5,607 nucleotides of DNA, from the NCBI GenBank assembly GCA_017990865.1, contig JAGNNB010000225.1, positions 1 through 5,607 on the forward strand, given 5' to 3'. The notes under the pieces are model-generated. The model did not search any database. It was not told where the DNA came from and saw only the letters and a program-made list of their open reading frames with translations. The translations under genes were made by a program, and so were the position numbers. Shown here in pieces: positions 1-5,607 of the stretch (positions are counted from its first letter, which is position 1; every line of letters begins with the position of its first letter). Source of the stretch: Lysobacteraceae bacterium. Its GTDB lineage: Bacteria > Pseudomonadota > Gammaproteobacteria > Xanthomonadales > Xanthomonadaceae.

Positions 1-753
1 CAAAGTGACCGGCCGCGAGGCTTGACGGACTGCATTCATGGAACGAAGCGCGTTGCCGATTCGCTGGTGCTTACGGATCAGTTCACTCGCCGCACGCAGG
101 CCGGTTCCCTTCGGCACGACCTGATCGACAATTCCCATTGAGAATAATTCTTCGGCCGAATAGGTCCGCGCATCCAACATCATTCGCTCCGCCACGATTG
201 GGGATACCCGACGCGTCAGGAATGTGTACGCTCCCATGCCGGGGAATAGATCGAACAATACTTCCGGGAAGCCCATCCCAGTGCCTTCTTCCGCGATGAT
301 CGTATGACAGCACAGTGCGGCCTCGAAGCCTCCGCCGAGCGCGTCGCCTTGCACGACAGCGATGCTGTGCACTTGGTTTTCGTAAAGGCGATGCAGGTTA
401 TACGCGACTTCAACGCACAACTTCGCGTAGTCCAGCAGACGTCCGCGATTGCCGGTGCGGATGAGATTCGCGAAAAGCGAAAGGTCTCCGCCTAGATTGA
501 AGACGTTCTCGTCGGATGCCAGCACCAGATGATGGATGCCAGACGTATTTTCGCTCGGTATCGATGCTAACCGCCGACGGAGCGCTTCCTGTTCGCGCTT
601 CATCTCGTTGAGCAGACGCTCAGAGAAGCAGGGATGGTAGTGACCGATGGTGTTGGCGTGCATGAACATCCAGTCGGTTCGATTCGCTTCATCGGTTTCG
701 CAGCGAACCAGATTGGCGGCGGTAATGGGGGAGATGTTTTCGAGAAGGGACAT
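1..753 (-). CDS. rpfF: DSF synthase RpfF, crotonase family (3' end cut by window edge)
   Basis: This 251-residue reading frame runs off the left edge without a stop. RpfF proteins are about 289 residues, so roughly the last 40 are missing. The family makes diffusible signal factor, a cis-2-unsaturated fatty acid, in the cytoplasm by dehydrating a 3-hydroxyacyl-ACP and then cleaving the thioester. Crotonase-fold landmarks are visible: FNLGGDL (85-91), the oxyanion-hole segment QGDALGGGFEAAL (135-147), and FPEVLFDLFPGMGAY (162-176). E144 and E164 keep the 20-residue spacing of the two catalytic glutamates of Xanthomonas RpfF (E141, E161). HTIIAEEG and YSAEELFSMGIVDQVVP (198-214) also match that protein closely as I recall it. 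The ATG at 753 is chosen because AGGAG lies 7 nt upstream and the protein length then fits the family. Sampled lines give about 57% G+C, below its two neighbours. An ordinary enoyl-CoA hydratase is unlikely given the RpfF-specific stretches. Confidence 0.95.
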   Translation of the reverse strand, partial: MSLLENISPITAANLVRCETDEANRTDWMFMHANTIGHYHPCFSERLLNEMKREQEALRRRLASIPSENTSGIHHLVLASDENVFNLGGDLSLFANLIRTGNRGRLLDYAKLCVEVAYNLHRLYENQVHSIAVVQGDALGGGFEAALCCHTIIAEEGTGMGFPEVLFDLFPGMGAYTFLTRRVSPIVAERMMLDARTYSAEELFSMGIVDQVVPKGTGLRAASELIRKHQRIGNALRSMNAVRQASRPVTL

Positions 754-760
754 GGCTTAG

Positions 761-765
761 CTCCT
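761..765 (-). promoter_or_regulatory. Ribosome binding site of rpfF
   Basis: On the minus strand AGGAG stands 7 nt before the ATG at 753. This is near-consensus Shine-Dalgarno spacing and fixes the rpfF start. Confidence 0.8.
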
Positions 766-978
766 GGGTGTTGTGCTTTTTTGGAATGATGAGTGGTTGG
801 AACCGGACGAGTGGCGCTGTCGGAGCGGCTCTGAATGAGGTGGTGTTAGGCCGACGCTAGAAGGAACGGAATTTCGCCCCACTACCGCCCGACTTGCTAT
901 CGGCTCGTATCCCCTTTGCCCCTTGCGCTGCCCCGTTTGAAGGCCTTCGGTCGCCCTGAGCCCCAGACCGGCGAACGC

Positions 979-1003
979 CATCCGGGTCGACCTCGTCCGG
1001 ATG
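979..1003. repeat. 7-bp inverted repeat in rpfF upstream region
   Basis: CATCCGG (979-985) and CCGGATG (997-1003) are perfect inverted copies separated by 11 nt. No T-run follows on either strand, so it is not a simple terminator. It could be an operator or a leader hairpin. It lies downstream of the candidate promoter for rpfF. Confidence 0.45.
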
Positions 1004-1039
1004 ACACTTGTATGCGCTGAAAAAATAGAAACTGCAAGG

Positions 1040-1089
1040 CTAAGCCGCTCTATGAATAGGGGTGTCAATGGCGAATCGAATTTTTTTTT
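1040..1089 (-). promoter_or_regulatory. Candidate rpfF promoter with A-tract upstream
   Basis: A perfect -35 hexamer TTGACA lies on the minus strand at 1068-1063. An A9 tract (1089-1081) ends 12 nt upstream of it, where an UP element would sit. The weak point is the -10 box: 17 bp downstream reads GCTTAG, a poor match, and 16- or 18-bp spacing is no better. If used, it would give an rpfF leader of roughly 280 nt. The call rests on the -35 and the A-tract only. Confidence 0.3.
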
Positions 1090-1200
1090 CTTGGAAAATG
1101 CGAATCACGTCGCTAAATGCAACGCACGGCTAATTCCGGCGGAGCGCCGAGCGGGCTAAAGACGAAAATAAGCCGAGAGAGAGCAGCAATGTCGGATTGG

Positions 1201-1217
1201 GGGTCCGAGCAGGACCC
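1201..1217. repeat. Perfect 6-bp hairpin GGGTCC/GGACCC
   Basis: The arms GGGTCC (1201-1206) and GGACCC (1212-1217) flank a 5-nt loop GAGCA. On the minus strand no T-run follows. On the plus strand a T7 run (1246-1252) lies about 28 nt beyond the stem, too far for a standard intrinsic terminator. Function unknown. Confidence 0.4.
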
Positions 1218-1386
1218 TCGCATCTCCTCACTGCATCATGTTGCTATTTTTTTGCTTTTCGACGATCGACAACTATCGCTTGCTGGAGCGCCATGGTCTA
1301 CATATCCAAGGGCAGATTCCGAACCGTCGTCGGTAATCAATTCCAGATACCCGTATTACGTACAGTGCGGCGCTCGCAATCAAGGC

Positions 1387-1408
1387 GGTGAACGGATATT
1401 CGTTCACC
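1387..1408 (-). terminator. Stem-loop 52 nt after the rpfB stop, possible transcript end
   Basis: GGTGAACG (1387-1394) and CGTTCACC (1401-1408) form a perfect 8-bp stem with a 6-nt loop, just downstream of rpfB. There is no U-tract after it in the minus direction, so it is not a classical Rho-independent terminator. It could protect the rpfB transcript 3' end or mark a Rho-dependent stop. Confidence 0.35.
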
Positions 1409-1460
1409 CTCGACCACGACCGCGTCGCGCCGCCGGAAGGCGAACGCGACGCGACAGCCG

Positions 1461-3140
1461 TCACTTTCCGGCGGCTTGATCTCTGAGCTCGCGACGCAAA
1501 ATCTTGCCGACATTGGTCTTGGGAAGCTCGGTCCGGAACTCGATGTGTTTGGGCTGCTTGTAACCGGTCAAATGCTCGCGCGCGTGCGCCTTGACTTGTT
1601 CGGCGGTCAGTTCGGGATCTTTCTTGACGATCACTACTTTCACCGCTTCGCCGGATTTTTCGTCCGGCACGCCGACCGCGGCGACTTCCAGGACGCCCGG
1701 CATCATCGCGATCACGTCTTCGACTTCGTTGGGATACACGTTGAAGCCCGAGACCAACACCATGTCCTTCTTGCGGTCCACGATGTAGAAGAAACCCTTG
1801 TCGTCCATGCGCGCGACGTCGCCGGTATGCAGCCAGCCGTCGGCATCGATGCTGTTGGCGGTGTCCTCCGGGCGCTGCCAATAGCCCTTCATCACCTGCG
1901 GTCCCTTGATGCACAACTCGCCGGTTTCGCCGTGGGTGAGGACGCGATTGTCGTCGTCCATCACGCAGGCGTCGGTGGAGGGGACGGGTAACCCGATCGA
2001 CCCGTTGTGTTCGGGGATGTCCATCGGGTTCATGCACGCGGCCGGCGAAGTCTCGGTTAAACCGTAGGCTTCCACCAGCGTGCAGCCGGTGACCTGCTTC
2101 CAACGGTCGGCAACCGCACGCTGCACCGCGGTGCCGCCACCGAGGGAGAGCGTGAGGTGGGAGAAGTCGAGCTTATCGAAGCCCGGCGTGTTGAGCAGGC
2201 CGTTGAACAAGGTGTTCACGCCGGTGATGGCGGTGAAGGGAATCGTGGAGAGTTCTTTCACGAATCCCGGCATGTCGCGCGGATTGGTGATCAAGTGATT
2301 GCGCGCGCCGAACTTCATGAACACCAGGCAATTCGCGGTCAGCGCGAAGATGTGGTACAGCGGCAGCGCGGTGACGATGAGTTCCTCGCCCATGCGCGCT
2401 TTCTGACCGACCCATGCCGAGGACTGTTGCATGTTGGCGACGAGATTGCGGTGCGTGAGCATCGCGCCCTTGGAGACGCCGGTGGTGCCGCCGGTGTACT
2501 GCAGGAAGGCGATGTCCGTCGACGCGATATCCACCTCGGGCAGACGGTGCATCTGGCCGAGCGTGAGCGCGTTCTTGAAACGCACGGCGCCGGGGATGTC
2601 GTAATCCGGCACCATTTTCTTGACGTACTTGAGGGCGAAATTGACCACGGTGCCTTTCGGAAAACCGAGCATATCGCCCAGGCCGGTGGTGATGACCTGC
2701 TTGACCGGGGTCTCGGCCAGCACTTCCTGCACGGTGGTGCCGAAGTTGTCGAGCACCAGAATGGCGCTGGCACCGGAGTCGACGAGCTGGTGCTTGAGCT
2801 CGCGCGCGGTGTACATCGGGTTGGTGTTCACCACCGTCAGCCCGGCGCGCAGAACGCCGAAGATCGCGATGGGGTACTGGAAGCAGTTGGGCATCATGAT
2901 CGCGACGCGATCGCCCTTCTTGAGTTTGAGCTCGCCGAGCAGGTAGGCGGCGAATTGCTGGCTGTAGCGGTCGACCTCGGCATAGGTCATGACCTTGCCC
3001 ATGTGCGAGAAGGCGGGACGATCCCTGAACTTCTCTAATGAGGCCTGCAGCACCGACACGATCGATCGGAACTCGTCGACGTCGATCTCCGCCGGCACGC
3101 CTGCGGGATAGCTCGCCAACCATGGGCGCTGTGAAATCAT
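1461..3140 (-). CDS. rpfB: Long-chain fatty acyl-CoA ligase RpfB/FadD
   Basis: This complete 559-residue member of the ANL adenylate-forming superfamily is close in length to E. coli FadD (561) and similar to it end to end. It activates fatty acids with ATP and CoA, via an acyl-adenylate, at the inner face of the cytoplasmic membrane. In Xanthomonas RpfB this feeds beta-oxidation and is tied to DSF turnover. The ATP/AMP signature [18 protein letters not shown] is at 215-232, AYGLTETSP at 358-366 and WLHTGD at 436-441. The fatty-acid ligase signature runs from about 434 to 475 and includes [21 protein letters not shown]. The conserved C-terminal lysine is K546 in [10 protein letters not shown]. 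The ATG at 3140 is chosen because [20 protein letters not shown] aligns with the FadD start and GGAGGGG lies just upstream. An in-frame extension to 3392 has no family similarity. Placement between acnA and rpfF favours the name rpfB over a housekeeping fadD. Confidence 0.95.
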   Translation of the reverse strand: MISQRPWLASYPAGVPAEIDVDEFRSIVSVLQASLEKFRDRPAFSHMGKVMTYAEVDRYSQQFAAYLLGELKLKKGDRVAIMMPNCFQYPIAIFGVLRAGLTVVNTNPMYTARELKHQLVDSGASAILVLDNFGTTVQEVLAETPVKQVITTGLGDMLGFPKGTVVNFALKYVKKMVPDYDIPGAVRFKNALTLGQMHRLPEVDIASTDIAFLQYTGGTTGVSKGAMLTHRNLVANMQQSSAWVGQKARMGEELIVTALPLYHIFALTANCLVFMKFGARNHLITNPRDMPGFVKELSTIPFTAITGVNTLFNGLLNTPGFDKLDFSHLTLSLGGGTAVQRAVADRWKQVTGCTLVEAYGLTETSPAACMNPMDIPEHNGSIGLPVPSTDACVMDDDNRVLTHGETGELCIKGPQVMKGYWQRPEDTANSIDADGWLHTGDVARMDDKGFFYIVDRKKDMVLVSGFNVYPNEVEDVIAMMPGVLEVAAVGVPDEKSGEAVKVVIVKKDPELTAEQVKAHAREHLTGYKQPKHIEFRTELPKTNVGKILRRELRDQAAGK

Positions 3141-3145
3141 TGGTT

Positions 3146-3152
3146 CCCCTCC
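3146..3152 (-). promoter_or_regulatory. Ribosome binding site of rpfB
   Basis: The minus strand reads GGAGGGG, with 5 nt between it and the ATG at 3140. This strong Shine-Dalgarno sequence supports the 559-residue protein rather than the longer in-frame extension. Confidence 0.8.
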
Positions 3153-3328
3153 GCTCGTATGGTGTCGGCCGCCTGAATGACGGCTCGTGTGGTTTTGATG
3201 GTCGGATTGGAGCATAGGCCACCGTAGGCTAGCAAGCAGAACCCTTGACGCACGGGCCTTACGGGGTTGGACGATGCCGATCACGCGGCCGCGGGCCTCG
3301 TGGGGCCAAGATGCTCGACTGCGGCGGC

Positions 3329-3359
3329 ACGGCTCGAACCGGGTACGGCTCGAACCGGG
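3329..3359. repeat. Two-copy tandem repeat, 16-bp period
   Basis: ACGGCTCGAACCGGG occurs at 3329-3343 and again at 3345-3359, separated by a single T. The unit is itself an imperfect palindrome around TCGA. On the minus strand each copy reads GGTTCGAGCCG, which looks like a tRNA T-loop, but no tRNA can be folded around it. Confidence 0.85.
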
Positions 3360-3400
3360 ATGATTCGAGTCTTCCTCCCGCATTGCCCACACCTATCGTC

Positions 3401-3425
3401 GGCCCGTACGGGCCGGGCTTCCGCC
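3401..3425. repeat. REP-like palindrome plus conserved tail, copy 1
   Basis: GGCCCGTACGGGCC (3401-3414) is a perfect 14-bp palindrome. It merges into GGGCCGGGCTTCCGCC (3410-3425), which recurs exactly at 3561-3576. In both places a palindrome directly adjoins the same tail, which reads GGCGGAAGCCC on the minus strand. A conserved head beside a variable hairpin resembles REP-type elements, but I cannot assign it to a named family. Confidence 0.6.
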
Positions 3426-3444
3426 AGCGCCGAACTTGAGGTCG

Positions 3445-3489
3445 TTACTTCGCGGCGAGCTGCCGCAGTACGTAATGCAGGATGCCGCC
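3445..3489 (-). pseudogene. Detached second copy of the acnA 3' end
   Basis: Bases 3452-3489 are identical over 38 bp to 3604-3641, the coding end of acnA. The offset is 152 bp. The copy encodes GGILHYVLRQLAAK followed directly by a TAA stop (3445-3447). The intact gene instead reads on after LAAK into SQS and a TAG. Upstream similarity fades within about 8 bp (HHGG here, FRHGG in the gene). The fragment is not joined to the aconitase frame and has no start of its own, so it is a relic. It is probably a displaced original 3' end or a local duplication. Confidence 0.75.
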
Positions 3490-3511
3490 GTGGTGGGCGA
3501 GACGGCGCGTT

Positions 3512-3530
3512 CGCGAACCATCGGTTCGCG
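3512..3530. repeat. Perfect 8-bp hairpin, CGCGAACC/GGTTCGCG
   Basis: The arms at 3512-3519 and 3523-3530 enclose a 3-nt loop ATC. It lies between the two copies of the acnA 3' end, downstream of acnA. No T-run follows on either strand. It could stabilise or end the acnA transcript. Confidence 0.6.
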
Positions 3531-3541
3531 CGTCGTCGAGC

Positions 3542-3576
3542 GCCCTCGCGCTGTGCGCGAGGGCCGGGCTTCCGCC
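3542..3576. repeat. REP-like 10-bp hairpin plus conserved tail, copy 2
   Basis: The arms GCCCTCGCGC (3542-3551) and GCGCGAGGGC (3555-3564) form a perfect 10-bp stem with a TGT loop. The stem runs into GGGCCGGGCTTCCGCC (3561-3576), the same 16-mer as at 3410-3425. It begins 11 bp past the acnA stop on the minus strand and is the strongest hairpin in the window. It may work as a transcript-end structure for acnA, although there is no U-tract. Confidence 0.6.
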
Positions 3577-3587
3577 CGTACCGATGC

Positions 3588-5607
3588 CTAGGACTGCGAT
3601 TTTGCGGCGAGCTGCCGCAGTACGTAATGCAGGATGCCGCCATGGCGGAAGTACTCCGTTTCTTTCGGCGTCAGCAGCAGAACACGCGTTTCGAAGCGGA
3701 TTTCGCTGCCGTCGGCTTTGCGCGCGATGACCGTAACGATCTTGGCCGCCCCATCGTTCAATCCGACGATATCGATGGTCTCCGAGCCGTCCAAACCGAG
3801 CGTTTGCGCGTTCTGACCGTCCGCGAACTGCAGCGGCAGTACGCCCATGCCGACCAGATTCGAGCGGTGGATGCGCTCGAAACTCTCGGCGATCACCGCT
3901 TTGACGCCGAGCAGCAGGGTGCCTTTCGCCGCCCAATCGCGGCTGGAACCGGTGCCGTATTCCTTGCCGGCCAGTACGACCAAGGGCACGCTTTCGGCTT
4001 TGTAGCGCATCGCGGCGTCGTAGATCGCGAGCTTTTCGCCGGAGGGGTAGTGCCGCGTGTCGCCGCCTTCCTCGCCGCCCAGCATGCGGTTCTTGATGCG
4101 GATGTTGGCGAAGGTGCCGCGGACCATGACCTCGTCGTGACCGCGGCGCGAGCCATAGCTGTTGAAATCGGCGGGCTGCACGCCGAGGGCGCGCAAATAA
4201 CGTCCCGCGGGCGAATCGGCCTTGATGTTACCGGCCGGCGAAATATGGTCGGTGGTGATGGAGTCTCCGAACGACCCGAGGATGCGCGCGCCGCGGATGT
4301 CTTCGATCGCGCCGACCTTCGTCGTCATCCCTTCGAAATAGGGCGGATGCTTGATGTACGTCGACGCCGGATCCCAAGCGTAGGCCTCGCCCACGGGCGA
4401 TGCGATGGCGTTCCAACGGGCGTCGCCCGCGAACACGTCGGCGTAGGTGCGGGCGAACATCTCCGGACCGAGGGTGGCAGCGATCAAGTCGCCGATTTCC
4501 CGGTTGCTGGGCCAGATATCGCGCAGAAACACCGGCGTTCCGTCCGGGGTCGTGCCCAACGGTTCGCGGGTGAGGTCGATCTCGACCGTACCGGCGAGCG
4601 CATACGCCACGACCAGCGGCGGCGACGCCAAATAGTTCAGTTTCACTTCCGGATGCACGCGGCCTTCGAAGTTGCGATTGCCCGAGAGCACTGCGGCCAC
4701 CGCCAGATCGCCCTCGGCGATGCCTTTGGACACCGCGTCCGGCAGCGGCCCGGAATTGCCGATGCAGGTGGTGCAACCGTAGCCGACGACGTGGAATCCC
4801 AGCGTTTCGAGATCGTCGAGCAGACCGGCGCGTTTGAGGTACTCGGTGACGACACGGGAACCCGGCCCGAGCGAAGTCTTTACCCACGGCGCGCTGCGCA
4901 GCCCTTTCGCTACCGCATTGCGAGCGAGCAACCCGGCGCCCAGCATCACCGCCGGGTTGGAGGTGTTGGTGCACGAGGTGATCGCCGCGATGACCACCGA
5001 GCCGTCGGTGAGCTCGCAGTCGCGGTCATGCAAGCGGATCTTCGCGATCGGTTTCGTCGCGAGACGCTCCGCCTGTGGCTGTGCGCCGCCTTCCTCGACG
5101 AAATCGGAAATCTGAGCTGCGGTTTTTTTCGAAGCGCGCGTCGCGGAAAATCCCGACAGCGCCTTCTGGGCGTCGGCTTTGACGTCTTCGAGCAGCACCC
5201 GATCCTGCGGCCGTTTAGGCCCCGCCAACGACGGTCTGACGCCGCCGAGATCCAACCGCAGCGTCGCCGAGTACGTCGCATGCGGGCTCGCCGCGTCGTG
5301 CCACAAGCCCTGGGCTTTCGCATACGCTTCGACCAAGGCGATCAGCGTTTCGTCGCGGCCGGACAGCCGCAGATACGTCAGCGACTCGGCGTCGATCGGG
5401 AACATGCCGCAGGTCGCGCCGTATTCCGGGGCCATGTTGGCGATCGTCGCGCGGTCGGCCAGCGGCAAGTACTGCAGGCCGTCGCCGAAGAACTCGACGA
5501 ATTTGCCGACTACGCCGTGTTTACGCAGAAGCTGGGTGACGGTGAGCACCAGATCGGTCGCGGTGGCGCCTTCGGGCATGCGGCCGGTGAGTTCGAACCC
5601 CACCACC
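3588..5607 (-). CDS. acnA: Aconitate hydratase AcnA/RpfA (5' end cut by window edge)
   Basis: The 672 visible codons begin inside the gene at VVGFELTGRMPEG. Comparison with E. coli AcnA (891 residues) suggests about 240 N-terminal residues are missing. The enzyme interconverts citrate and isocitrate through cis-aconitate in the cytoplasmic TCA cycle, using a [4Fe-4S] cluster. Counting from the first visible residue, the cluster cysteines are C212 (ITSCTNTSNP) and C278/C281 (GYGCTTCIGNSGPLPD). Substrate-binding arginines are R311 and R316 (SGNRNFEGR) and R496 (VRGTF). The swivel domain carries GDSITTDHISPAG (447-459) and GKEYGTGSSRDWAAKG (547-562), with the catalytic S554-S555-R556 triplet. 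It is AcnA/IRP-type, not AcnB, by domain order. The Xanthomonas counterpart, rpfA, is an aconitase beside rpfB. The C-terminus ends LAAKSQS, with three residues beyond the LAAK encoded by the detached copy downstream. Confidence 0.96.
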   Translation of the reverse strand, partial: VVGFELTGRMPEGATATDLVLTVTQLLRKHGVVGKFVEFFGDGLQYLPLADRATIANMAPEYGATCGMFPIDAESLTYLRLSGRDETLIALVEAYAKAQGLWHDAASPHATYSATLRLDLGGVRPSLAGPKRPQDRVLLEDVKADAQKALSGFSATRASKKTAAQISDFVEEGGAQPQAERLATKPIAKIRLHDRDCELTDGSVVIAAITSCTNTSNPAVMLGAGLLARNAVAKGLRSAPWVKTSLGPGSRVVTEYLKRAGLLDDLETLGFHVVGYGCTTCIGNSGPLPDAVSKGIAEGDLAVAAVLSGNRNFEGRVHPEVKLNYLASPPLVVAYALAGTVEIDLTREPLGTTPDGTPVFLRDIWPSNREIGDLIAATLGPEMFARTYADVFAGDARWNAIASPVGEAYAWDPASTYIKHPPYFEGMTTKVGAIEDIRGARILGSFGDSITTDHISPAGNIKADSPAGRYLRALGVQPADFNSYGSRRGHDEVMVRGTFANIRIKNRMLGGEEGGDTRHYPSGEKLAIYDAAMRYKAESVPLVVLAGKEYGTGSSRDWAAKGTLLLGVKAVIAESFERIHRSNLVGMGVLPLQFADGQNAQTLGLDGSETIDIVGLNDGAAKIVTVIARKADGSEIRFETRVLLLTPKETEYFRHGGILHYVLRQLAAKSQS
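3604..3641. repeat. 38-bp direct repeat, in-gene copy
   Basis: This segment inside the acnA coding end is identical to 3452-3489. The repeat starts at the GGC codons of HGGIL and ends in the alanine codons of LAAK. Just past it the two copies differ mainly by transitions (AAATCG here, AAGTAA in the relic), which suggests common descent over a slightly longer stretch. Confidence 0.9.

Larger units (their letters stand above)
754..1460. other. Long non-coding spacer between rpfB and rpfF
   Basis: This 707-bp stretch separates the rpfB stop from the rpfF start although both genes read the same way. I recognise no protein in any frame. The open frames inside it are short, biased to Arg and Ser, and lack a good start. 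Hand counts of two adjacent lines (1021-1140) give about 43% G+C, far below the roughly 65% of rpfB and acnA. It holds an A9 tract next to a TTGACA hexamer, an inverted repeat at 979-1003, a 10-bp palindrome (GAAGGCCTTC, 939-948), and hairpins at 1137-1149, 1201-1217 and 1387-1408. It most likely carries the rpfF promoter and leader. A decayed gene or a dispersed intergenic repeat is also possible. Confidence 0.7.
3141..3587. other. Non-coding spacer between acnA and rpfB, rich in repeats
   Basis: The 447-bp gap holds no recognisable gene. The part nearest rpfB (3141-3300) shows only the rpfB ribosome binding site and no convincing promoter; a TATGCT-like -10 at 3211-3216 lacks a matching -35. 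The rest carries a 16-bp-period tandem repeat (3329-3359), a 14-bp palindrome (3401-3414), a second copy of the acnA 3' end (3445-3489) and two strong hairpins (3512-3530, 3542-3564). Open frames that cross it are shadows. Confidence 0.7.

Noticed and set aside
1081..1089. T9 run as a plus-strand intrinsic terminator
   Set aside because: No GC-rich stem precedes it on the plus strand and no plus-strand gene ends there. It is read instead as an A-tract upstream of rpfF.
1117..1479. Plus-strand open frame in the rpfB-rpfF spacer
   Set aside because: It overlaps the end of rpfB and shows no domain or convincing ribosome binding site. Overlapping frames look equally plausible, which suggests chance.
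1337..1488. Short plus-strand stretch reading AVNGYSFTLDHDRVAPPEG, possible gene remnant
   Set aside because: It looks protein-like, but it is under 50 codons with no start, it overlaps the rpfB 3' end, and I cannot link it to a family.
1476..1991. Long plus-strand open frame opposite rpfB
   Set aside because: It is antisense to the conserved C-terminal half of the acyl-CoA ligase. Its His/Asp/Val-rich protein resembles no family and is typical of shadow frames in high-G+C genes.
2157..3038. 293-codon plus-strand open frame opposite rpfB
   Set aside because: It mirrors the N-terminal and P-loop region of rpfB. It has His/Glu/Gly-rich low-information content and no recognisable domain.
3329..3365. 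tRNA-like GGTTCGAGCC motifs on the minus strand
   Set aside because: They resemble T-loops, but the flanks do not pair into a T-stem or acceptor stem and no anticodon arm can be found.
3141..3392. 84-residue N-terminal extension of rpfB
   Set aside because: The frame is open, but the extension is Arg/Ser-rich without FadD similarity. The ATG at 3140 has a strong ribosome binding site and matches the family start.
3445..3936. Minus-strand open frame ending LAHHGGILHYVLRQLAAK
   Set aside because: Most of it is an off-frame shadow of acnA. Only its last codons are meaningful, and they are reported as the detached acnA 3' copy.

Overview
The window carries three genes, all read leftward on the minus strand. 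In transcription order they are an aconitase (its N-terminal part lies beyond the right edge), a complete long-chain fatty acyl-CoA ligase, and a crotonase-fold DSF synthase (its last few dozen residues lie beyond the left edge). This order, aconitase, acyl-CoA ligase, DSF synthase, is that of rpfA-rpfB-rpfF in the rpf (regulation of pathogenicity factors) cluster of Xanthomonas and relatives. It is the signal-making half of the diffusible signal factor (DSF, cis-2-unsaturated fatty acid) quorum-sensing system. The gene order, the close match of the synthase to the Xanthomonas-type RpfF and the roughly 65% G+C of the two metabolic genes point to a gammaproteobacterium of the Lysobacterales (Xanthomonadales). 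Genus cannot be told from the sequence alone.

Layout: 1-753 rpfF (3' end missing). 754-1460 is a 707-bp non-coding spacer with an AT-rich core, a candidate promoter (TTGACA preceded by an A9 tract) and several hairpins. 1461-3140 rpfB/fadD. 3141-3587 is a second non-coding spacer with tandem repeats, palindromes and a duplicated copy of the aconitase gene's 3' end. 3588-5607 is acnA/rpfA.

How they fit: RpfF releases a cis-2-unsaturated fatty acid from an acyl-ACP precursor. RpfB activates free fatty acids to CoA thioesters, which recycles them and is linked in Xanthomonas to DSF turnover. The aconitase is a TCA-cycle enzyme whose Xanthomonas counterpart was first found through its effect on pathogenicity factors. 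The sensor kinase gene rpfC and the regulator gene rpfG would be expected left of the window, but cannot be seen here.

No wholly new system was found. The most unusual features are structural. The last 38 bp of the conserved aconitase coding end are repeated exactly 152 bp further on, with a pair of hairpins between the copies. This resembles the footprint of an element that inserted into, and rebuilt, the 3' end of a gene. The other oddity is the long AT-rich spacer that separates rpfF from rpfB.
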